DNA from: Gnetum montanum
Lineage: Eukaryota > Streptophyta > Gnetopsida > Gnetales > Gnetaceae
Length of the DNA: 64,000 bases
Direction of reading: 5' to 3'
NCBI GenBank assembly: GCA_015680685.1
Contig: MNCI01023945.1
Coordinates: forward strand, 855,016 to 919,015
Position 1 is the first letter of the stretch; each line of letters begins with the position of its first letter. Positions 56,336 through 64,000 of the stretch are shown here, one piece after another. Under the pieces are notes generated by a model. It ran no database searches. It was given only the letters and a program-made list of their open reading frames with translations, and had not been told where the DNA came from. The position numbers were made by a program, and so were the translations under genes.

Positions 56336-57465
56336 GTAGTATAGTGTGTTCAATTATAAGTTAATATCCTAGGTATGCTTCCTCGCCTTTTGTGTCACAC
56401 TTTTGAGTTTGTGCATGTCTTAAGCTTCTTAGAATGTTTGCGGTCTTCTTTAAATGCCTTAGATTCCTCCAACATGTTTCCTTGGCTCCTAATTTCATTC
56501 AAGTGTGATGCTTGAAATCTTAATAAGGGACGCATTGATTACCCTACATTAGTATATCCCATGTGTTAACGCATCCCCTACTTGTCCTATGGTGTAGGGA
56601 CACATCTTCTAATCCACTTTATTCATCCCACAAGTAATTTTTAGAGGTTTTTGGAGTTAAAAAGATATTTGTAAGGTCTGCAAGATGTCTTGGCCAAATT
56701 CTGGACCCTGACAAGAGATATTCGGGGGCTATCAAAGATGTCTACTAAGATGTGGAGATGTCTCTCCCTAAAGTGAAATGTCTCTTATGAACTAGAGATG
56801 ACATCTATGCACTAGTGAAATGTCTCCTGCAAGTTGGAGTTCTTAAAAAGATGTCTATTCCAAGCCAAAGTTGATCAATACAATTAAGGAAACTTTTGAA
56901 ATTGACTGTCCCAAATTAGGAATACCTGAAATGATGGAGAAAAGGATGGAAATAACCTAAGATCCTCAAGTTGAGTTGGGAAAAAGTTTTTAGATTTCTT
57001 GTTTTCAAATTCCAATAAATATTGATCTTGTTTCATGTGTTGTAACATCATGAGATAAGCATCATGTGAATTGATGAAGTGTGTGATACGTGTCATGAAA
57101 GCACATTTGAAGAGTGCATGAGTGTGTATGCAGCTCTTGGTCAATTGTGTGTGTTTTGGCTTGGTGACTCTTGTGTCCTTGTGTGTTTGAATCTTAGTCT
57201 TACATTGTGGAAGAGATTCTCATTCAATTATGTCTCACATTGAGAACAATCATTGTGTGATTGTAAAGCCTCATGCTTCATAGCATCATTTGAGTGTTGT
57301 GAGGATTTGGATGATTATGCATTGTGAAATCCTATTGTAATCTTCTCTTTTAACAATTGAAGATAGCTAGTTTTTTGGTTTTCTAGCATATTAATTATCT
57401 TTTCAAAATATCTTAATTTAGTAAGTTTAAAGGTGAAATTATATTAGTGTGAACCTACTCTAGCA
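56336..57465 (+). repeat. Probable 5' LTR region of element E
   Basis: Inferred from the PBS at 57470. The start is not located. AGATGTCT or one-base variants recur between 56670 and 56865. The rest is T-rich without a protein; an 86-codon minus-strand ORF here is not supported by any similarity. Confidence 0.5.
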
Positions 57466-57469
57466 TTAT

Positions 57470-57481
57470 TGGTATCAAAGC
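57470..57481 (+). promoter_or_regulatory. Primer-binding site of element E
   Basis: TGGTATCAAAGC, one mismatch from the initiator tRNA-Met site TGGTATCAGAGC, four bases after CTAGCA, a plausible LTR end. Confidence 0.85.
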
Positions 57482-57530
57482 ATTACATTGATTATTACTT
57501 GGAATTGGTTGTGCATTTTGTCAAATTCAA

Positions 57531-58899
57531 ATGACACCTAAGAAGAAACATGTGCAAGTCATGAACAAATATATGAAGAGCATGAAGTCTACCTTCCAAC
57601 TGATGGTTGCTTGGTTGAATAAGATTAGTGCAAAGGTATGCATGAATGCAATTCCCAACCATCTATAAACACGTAGAGATAATGAGCATTCACATTTCGA
57701 TGGTGATGAAGAAGTTTTTCAACTAAGTGGAGGGAATGATAAGGAAGGATAATCTAGCTATGGAAGCATTGGAACCCATTAGCTAAGGATTCCAATAGTA
57801 GGAAATCCTATTCCTCATATGCGAATTCCAAGAGCTCCATCGTTGACCTCTTCCCATGGCAAGCTTAATGATGAGGATAAGGCAAGGCTTGCTAGATCAT
57901 TTTGAAATGCTACAAGACTACTGTATGTTAAGTTGAAGACTTTTAATAATGTAGATGATACCAATGATTTTTCAAGTTGGCTGAAGATACTTGACAAGAA
58001 TTTTCAATTAGAAGAGGTACCAAATCAATTAAGGGTACCTATTACTAAATCCAAATTAGAAGGTATGGCTTCTACTTGGTGGGAAAAGGAGTTCCAAGGT
58101 TATGAAAGATAAAATAATCAACCCATCAAAGATTGGAATCGAATGAAATACAAGTTGAGAAGGAAATTTGAACAATCTTGCTAGAGACAAGACACCATTA
58201 TGAAGTTAAAATACCTAAAGCAAGGAAATAAAGATGTCAACAATTTTTATATTGAATTTTATTATCTATTTCATCAAGCTAAAGTGAACTAGGAGGAGTA
58301 TAAATAGGCTTCAATCTTTCTAAGAGGTTTCAAAATGATGTATCAGCAAGAGTTATCATTTTATGAGCCACAAACTCTTGATGGGACTTATGATTTAGCA
58401 TTTAAGGTAGAAAAGAAACTAAGTAGATTGAAAAATAGAAGCAAATATTTCTAAGATGAGGAAAAAGGGATCCAAATCAAAGAAGGGATCTAAGTACAAA
58501 GTTGTAGACAAATATGGTAGCCATGACAAGAAGACAAAGAAGGGTAATAAGAAGGATAAAGCCAAGAAGTACTAAGGCAAGGGAGGTAAGGATCAAGGAA
58601 GTAGCTCATTCAAGATTCAATGCTTCAAATGTGGAAAATGGGAACACAATCAATTAGAATATCCACTTTACAAGGCAACCAAGGATGAAGATGTACAAAC
58701 CATGCAAGTGGAAAAGACTCTTCAAAGAGGTAATCCTAATGCTTCCAATATTGAGGAAGTTTTTGAATTAAATTCTTGTGCATTCATGAGGAATGTGAAT
58801 AGAGGAGACCATCTTGATGGGAAATTGTTATTTCAAATTAGGGATATCTCTGTGCTTAGTAAGGAATGGATTCATGTTTTGAGTGAAGGGGAAGCCTAA
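57531..58899 (+). pseudogene. gag of element E
   Basis: Starts MTPKKKHVQVMNKYMKSMKS. The capsid core (57955-58420) reads FSSWLKILDKNFQLEEVP, ITKSKLEGMASTWWEKEF, IKDWNRMKYKLRRKF and MKLKYLKQGNKDVNNFYIEF, the retrotransposon gag family. After a Lys-rich linker and a frame change near 58450-58600, a zinc knuckle CFKCGKWEHNQLEY (58621-58662) has its last Cys changed to Tyr. A 65-codon open tail follows. Several TAG/TGA stops. Confidence 0.85.
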
Positions 58900-59430
58900 G
58901 AAAATGTTATATCTTCTAGGGAGGTTGCATGATTGGGTTTGGTAATTAATCCTTATCCAAAGCCCTACAAAGTGCATTTGTTATTTAGAGATTTTTCTCA
59001 AGAAGTAAAGGAACAATGTACTTTGAAATTTAAAATTGGGAGTTTTCATGATGTTGTGAAGTATGATTTGCTTCCAATTGGTTGTGTTGATGTTATTCTT
59101 AGTAGACCTTGAAATTTTGATAATGGTACTCAATTTGATGGAGCAAGAAATGTATGGAGTGTAGCTAGATCTGATAGAATCCAACAATTGATTCCTATGA
59201 TAGCTGAACAAGTGAGGTAGCAAAGCTCACTTAATGCTTCCCTAATCCTTCTAGGAGACATGAAATACATTAAGGAACATGATAAGGTTAGTTTTTCTTT
59301 TATTGTTGTATCAACTATTGTTTCTAATCATGATGATGTGTAGGTAGAGCTTCTTACAGGTGTGTAAGGCTTGAAGAAGAAATTTTCCAAGGTGTTCAAT
59401 AGGAAATTGAATGGGTTTTCACCAATGAGG
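58900..59430 (+). pseudogene. Protease and linker of element E
   Basis: Reads DFSQEVKEQCTLKFKIGSF, then VKYDLLPIGCVDVILSRP (consensus D.LP...DVILG..WL), NARSDRI-like residues and, later, GLKKKFSKVFNRKLNGFSPM with IDLIPRTTIPSERAYHM leading to RT. The catalytic Asp-Ser/Thr-Gly is not evident. Confidence 0.7.
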
Positions 59431-60110
59431 AATATACAATATTAGATTGACTTAATCCCTAGAACTACCATTCCAAGTGAGAGAGCTTACCATATGAAAC
59501 CAAATCAACAGGCAAAATTGCAAAGGCAAGCAAAGGAGTTACTTACATTAAATGGCTTCACGAGGGAATCCATTTCACCTTATGTAGTTCTAGCAATACT
59601 TATGCCAAAGAAGGATAGTGATGAATAGAGGATGTGTATTAATTCTAGGATAGTGAACATGATAATAGTGAGGTCCAAGTTTTCTACATCAAGGATGGAC
59701 GATATCCTTGATATTCTTACCAATGCAGAGATTTTTAGCAAATTTGATTTGAATAGTGTTCCTATCAAATTTAAATCATGCTTGGTAACAAATGGAAGAT
59801 AGCTTTCAAAATACCAAATGAATTGTCTGAGTGGTTGGTGATGTTATTTAAGCTCTCAAATGCACCTACTACATTCATGAGGTTGATGCATGGTATATTA
59901 AATGACTTGATTGGTAAGTATTGTATTATCTTTTTTAATGATATTTTGGTGTATAGCTCTAATGAGGAAGAGCATTTAGATCACTTAAGAATGATGTGTC
60001 TTAAATTAAAGGAGGCATAATTAGTGATAAATTTAAAGAAAAGTCATTTCTTTAAGAAGGAAATCACATACTTGGAACATGTTATTTCTGAAAACCAAAT
60101 TTAGATGGAA
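59431..60110 (+). pseudogene. Reverse transcriptase of element E
   Basis: Motifs in order: FTRESISPYVVLAILMPKKD, MCINSRIVNMIIVRSKF, MDDILDILTNAEIFSKFDL, then in a second frame KWKIAFKIPNELSEW, LSNAPTTFMRLM and the active site FFNDILVYS (59931-59957), where the first catalytic Asp is Asn. EEHLDHLRMMCLKLKEA and LKKSHFFKKEITYL follow. A frameshift near 59775 and stops inactivate it. Confidence 0.87.
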
Positions 60111-60740
60111 GCTACCAAGGTGAGGGCAATTAGAGATTAGCAAGCTCCTAAGAATGTTGGGGAGGTAAGATCATTCCTTGGTTTAGCAAGTTTTTATAGA
60201 AGGTTCATTAAAATTTTTTGTGGTATTTCTTGGCCTATGTTTGCTTTGTTGAAGAAAAATAAAGATTTTAGGTGGGATGATAAAACCAAAAGAAGCTTTA
60301 ACTTGTTTAAAGCAAAAATTACTAATAAATAGGTGCTTGCAATTCTAGATTTTCAAAAGCTTTTTTAGGTGGAGGTGAATGCAAGTGGACTTTCCATTGA
60401 TAGGGTGCTTTCACAAGAAGGTAATTCTATTGCTTTCTTTGCTAAAAGGTTGAATGAGTCAAGGTAGAAATATAGCATATATGAGAAGGATTTGTACACT
60501 ATTCTTCGAGCAATCAAGCATTAGAGACATTACTTATTGCCTAAGGAGTTCACTTTGATGACAGATCAAAAAGTACTATAATTTCTAAACTCTCAAAAGA
60601 AGTTAAGTGTAAAGCACATGAAGCAGGTTGCATAGTTATAAGAGTTTAATTTTGTGCTGAAACATAAAAGGGAAAAAATGAATGTGATGGTTGATGCATT
60701 GTCTACAGTGCATGTGGTAAATTTTAGTGTACCTTAAGGG
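60111..60740 (+). pseudogene. RNase H of element E
   Basis: Connection region VGEVRSFLGLASFYRRFI, then RWDDKTKRSFNLFKAKI, the RNase H start VEVNASGLSIDRVLSQEG, SIYEKDLYTILRAIKH, HYLLPKEFTLMTDQKVL, QKKLSVKHMKQV and VMVDALST. The TDQ Asp and the terminal VDALS Asp remain. Confidence 0.85.
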
Positions 60741-63025
60741 AGAGGTATGGATAACTTTGTTAATTTGTATGAACATGATTGTAATTTTGGACAGGTTTGG
60801 AAAAGTCTCAAGGATTTATTCTTGAGTAGGATAGACCAATTGAGGAACTATCATATTCAAGATAAACTTTTGTTCAAAAATAAGAAGGTATGTCTTTGTA
60901 ATTGTGATTTTAGAAAAAATATTTTGTTTAAAAAGCATTATAGTGACATGATAGGTCAAATGGGCAGGGATAAAACATTGAAAGTTGTGAGTAGGTACTA
61001 TTTTTAACCTGGTATGGTAATTGAAGTTTTAAAATTTATGAATGATTGTTTGACTTGTCAGAAGCTCAAAGGAGGTAAAGGAGTGGATGAACATTATTTA
61101 CCTTTGTCAATTCTCAAGGGCTCATGGAAAAGTATGTCAATGGACTTTGTGACTAGAATTCCAAAGACCAAAAGTGGGAATGATGTAATTTTTATTATTG
61201 TGGACATGTTTTCTAAGATGACACATTTCATTTTATGCAAAAGGGTAAGTGATGCTTCTCATGTGGCAAATTCATTTTTCCATCTTGTTGTGAAGTTGCA
61301 TGAAATTTCTTTGAATGTTATTAGTGATAAAGACTCCAAATTCACTAGTAACTTTTGGAGGTCCATTTGAAAAATTTTAAGAACAAAAATAAATTTTTCT
61401 AGTGCATATTATCCAAAATCTAATGGCCAAATAGAGGTGAGAAATAAATCCTTGCTAACTATTTTAAGGTATTTGTATGATGAATAACCAAACAAGTAGG
61501 AAAACTTCTTGTGTCATGTTGAGTTTTCATACAACAATGCTTTACATATAATCCATTTGAGGTGAACTATAATTTTTATCCAAAGATGATGAATACTGAT
61601 GAAGTGTCATTAGTCGATGCGTTGACTAGGCCGCATATACGTGGCCCCGTCGACATGGCCCCATCGATGCAGCCTTCCATGCGTCGACGTGGCCCCGTTT
61701 ACGCAGAGCCTATTTCAGCCTATAAATAAGAGGGCCTTCCGCCTCATTTAGGTACCTTTTAGTCAGTTGTAGCGAAGCTCTTGCAGTTTGTTCCTGTAGG
61801 AGATAGAATATTTTTCAAGTGCCCATAGTAGGTCTAAAGAAGGTGTCTGGCTCTTTATTCGAGCACTGATGTATCTGAGTCCATTAGCATGAACGGCAAT
61901 AAAGACGAGCTTTCAAGAATTCCTTGCAGCATTTGGACTTAGTTATTTATTGCATTTAATAGTTTAATGTTTATATGCTTTGATAATTACTTAAGTTTCT
62001 CTTATTATTAGTTTAATTGCTATCGTTCATTCATAGTTCATAGAAACCATAAGTACAACCATCTCGAATGTAAATCCAACACTTGGTAACCCAGTGACGT
62101 CTAACGTCTAGTAACCCAGTAGTGGTTAGGAAACGCTTAGGATGTGCCCGGAAGATGGGATCGGATACTTATGCTAGGAATAGTTAAGATACCTATTAGG
62201 ATAATTATAGGTTAGATAATATTTCATTCCTTACTTTCCGTACCTTAATTAGATGCCAAAAGATAAAGTAAAAACTATAAAAATTAGTTGCCTCAATCTC
62301 ACTTAACCATTGCCACTAGATACTCACAAGTGAGGTTGAGAAGACAACGACCATTCTAACAAAGGATTTTGCTGGTTAGAGGACTAGTGTATGTTAAGTG
62401 CTTACAGTCTACGGAATTCGACTGAGTCGCGTGTGAATGCCCGTGATTCACATGGTTGGGTGTAGGGGTACCTAGCCGCTCATCAAATACTTTGAAGAGA
62501 TTTAATGCTAAAGCTCAACTTAATGTTAATTTTATGTAAGAGATGAGGGATCTTCATGCACAAGTGAAATTAAATCTTCAGAAGAAGGCTGAAGAGAGAG
62601 TCCTCAAGAGGAACGAGAGCAAGTGGAAGCCTAATTTTGTTATTGGTGACTTGGTTTATGTGCACTTACAAAAGAAGATGTTGAAAGCTAAGAAGATGGA
62701 GTCTTTTAGAAATAAGGCCAAAATTAATGATAATGATTTTGAAATTAACTTATCAAATAATGTTGGTTTATCTTTTGTGTTTAATGTTTTAGATCATGTG
62801 CACCATCATGGATTGGTTGATGAGGAAATCATATAGGGTAGCATCAATGAGATAAAGAGGTCTATTGATTAGTCCAAGCCTTCAATGGAGAGGAAGGTCA
62901 TCGTACTCAAGTGAAGGGAAGCTTCAAGCACTTGGGGAGTGAAGAGGCATGAGTACTTGATTCATTGAGAGGATTAGTTTGCTAATGATGCTATATGGAT
63001 CCATGAGATTTAATTTCATGAGTGG
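60741..63025 (+). pseudogene. Integrase and chromodomain-like end of element E, split by solo LTR
   Basis: Part 1 (60741-61596): zinc region HYSDMIGQMGRDKTLKVV with the second His changed to Gln, then MNDCLTCQKLK; core SMDFVTRIPKTKSGNDVIFI, VISDKDSKFTSNFW and NGQIEVRNKSLL carry D, D and E; then CHVEFSYNNA. Part 2 (62491-63025): MRDLHAQVKLNLQKKAEERV, KPNFVIGDLVYVHLQKK, then KVIVLK, HEYLIH and ANDAIWIHEI, which resemble a degraded chromodomain-type end (EYLVHWED...ATWE). The two parts join across the 889-bp LTR. Confidence 0.82.
61597..62485 (+). repeat. Solo LTR in element E integrase
   Basis: 889 bp, TGATGA to CTCATCA, with perfect target duplications AATAC (61592-61596 and 62486-62490). A TATA box is at 61721-61728 and an AATAAA at 61898-61903. 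U3 carries repeated CGTGGCCCCGTCGAC-like CpG units (61645-61705). CpG content is much higher than in the host element, so it is young. It belongs to the same LTR group as B, C and D. Confidence 0.95.
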
Positions 63026-63739
63026 GGGATCACTTCTACCCCTACTTCCTTGTTCATATGAGTTGATTTCCTTACTGTTTTGTATGTGTGTTTTAAGTCA
63101 TTACTTTTACAAGTGCGACTAGACTTTGTTAGATTGCTACCTTGCTTACGTAGCCCAAAACCATTTGGTTAATGCAAAGTCTAGTGTTTACATAGTGAAT
63201 AAAGCTTATGGTTTTCCCTTTGTTCTACACCATTAATGCCTTAAACGTCAAAATAGTAAAAATATTTATTTAATTATTCTTTCATTAAGTTGCAACAATT
63301 CATCTTTATTTAATAACGTTGCAACTACACAACATGGTATTGGACCATTGAGGTTGTGACTAAGAGCCATTTATTGCTTTCCATGTGTGGTGTTACACCT
63401 ATTCCTTAAGGGATTGTAACACATGTAAGTAATTGTGAGTATTGCACCTATCCCAATGTGGGATTACAATTTGTATGTGTTTATTATCATTTTATTATCA
63501 TTTTTATAAAATGCATAAAATATCGCAAAATATGAAATTATAAATACTTCCTCTATTCCTTGCCATGGCAACATGGGTGTCTCATTGTATAATATGTATT
63601 ATAATAACTTTTATGTTTATTAAACATAATAACATACATGAGTATTCTTGGTAATCCACTCAACATTGTCTTTGAAGCTTACAACTAGATTACATCATAT
63701 TCTATATGATAGAATTTCATGGATCATAGTCAGCAGGAC
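63026..63739. other. Sequence between element E and the LINE fragment
   Basis: No coding sequence seen. It may include part of the 3' LTR of E (a purine tract GTGGGGGATCA is at 63022-63032) but no match to the 5' side was found. Two neighbouring hairpin-forming stretches are at 63390-63422 and 63452-63480. 63632-63720 repeats 16005-16100. Confidence 0.5.
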
Positions 63740-64000
63740 CCCTAGTAGGTAGAAATATAAATGATTAGATGGATGTTTAATGTCACTATAAGAGATAAAC
63801 CACATAATATAAACATTCAAGGAAGACTTGAAGTAGCTTTTGTTTTAGATAAGTTATAAGAATGACATCCTAGATGGTTTTGACATGTGCAAAGAAGACT
63901 AGATAATGATCTTATAAAAAAAGGTTATTGCATCACTATTCCAAAAAAGCCACTAAAAGGAAGATCAAAAAATACATGGGAGAAATCAATTGAACAAGAT
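63740..64000 (+). pseudogene. RTE-like LINE ORF2, C-terminal piece
   Basis: The plus strand reads MIRWMFNVTIRDKPHN, then IQGRLEVAFVLDKL, HPRWF, HVQRRLDND, GRSKNTWEKSIEQD up to the window edge. This is the conserved tail of RTE-type reverse transcriptases (RWMCG.T..DKIRN...R..L.VA...DK.RE.RLRWFGHV.RR, then GR.K.TW). Two TAA/TGA codons and a TGA for Gly of WFGH break it. It continues past the window. Confidence 0.8.

Larger units (their letters stand above)
56336..63025 (+). mobile_element. Chromovirus-like Ty3 element E
   Basis: Plus-strand element with a tRNA-iMet PBS, gag, protease, RT, RNase H, integrase and a degraded chromodomain-like end. It is interrupted by a solo LTR (61597-62485) in integrase. 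The 5' LTR must end at about 57465. I could not align it with sequence after 63025, so neither outer boundary is proven. Confidence 0.8.

Noticed and set aside
63390-63480. A complete MITE
   Set aside because: The inverted arms are only 8 bp with a short loop, and no target duplication was found.

Overview
The window is a dense nest of decayed retrotransposons from a large-genome seed plant. The lineages are plant ones: Athila/Tat-type Ty3 elements with a primer site close to TGGCGCCGTTGCCGGGGA, chromovirus-type Ty3 elements primed by initiator tRNA-Met, a Ty1/copia-type element with plant-style gag, and LINEs. The heavy decay and nesting would suit a gymnosperm, but nothing here fixes the species. 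I found no host gene, tRNA, rRNA or CRISPR array. Almost all reading frames are broken, mostly by TAG or TGA where relatives have Gln, Arg or Trp, as expected from methyl-C deamination.

Layout. 1-393: end of an LTR of family A (minus), inserted in the 5' LTR of element B. 394-9718: Athila/Tat-like element B (plus; PBS, gag, PR, RT, RNase H, INT, long 3' UTR, PPT, 3' LTR), itself inserted in 9719-16004, chromovirus-like element F1 (minus; INT piece, RNase H, gag, then a plus-strand antisense ORF, PBS, 5' LTR). 16005-19436: gag/protease remnant H (plus). 19437-27540: chromovirus F3 (plus; LTR and leader only), cut by a solo LTR (19927-20783, TSD AATAG) and by a complete non-autonomous copia-type element (21076-27320, minus). 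27541-33357: AT-rich sequence with ~85-bp tandem repeats and a plus-strand coiled-coil ORF. 33358-37075: Athila-like pol G (minus), interrupted by a solo family A LTR (35748-36625, TSD AGTAC). 37076-45922: chromovirus F2 (minus), interrupted by a GC-rich LINE (40969-42446) with a 16-bp target duplication. 45923-52408: element C (plus, close to B but carrying an extra ORF after INT). 52409-56335: 3' end of element D with the same extra ORF. 56336-~63025: chromovirus E (plus), interrupted by a solo LTR (61597-62485, TSD AATAC). 63740-64000: C-terminal piece of an RTE-like LINE.

The most unusual signal is a ~70-nt unit in the transcribed part of family A LTRs, seen three times. Its three nested stems change in a compensatory way while its unpaired segments stay constant, which is the signature of a selected fold. 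Other notable points: an antisense, apparently intron-bearing ORF between primer site and gag in the F chromoviruses; a copia-type element in which a plant-transposon-like ORF replaces pol; and coiled-coil extra ORFs downstream of integrase in the Athila-like elements.
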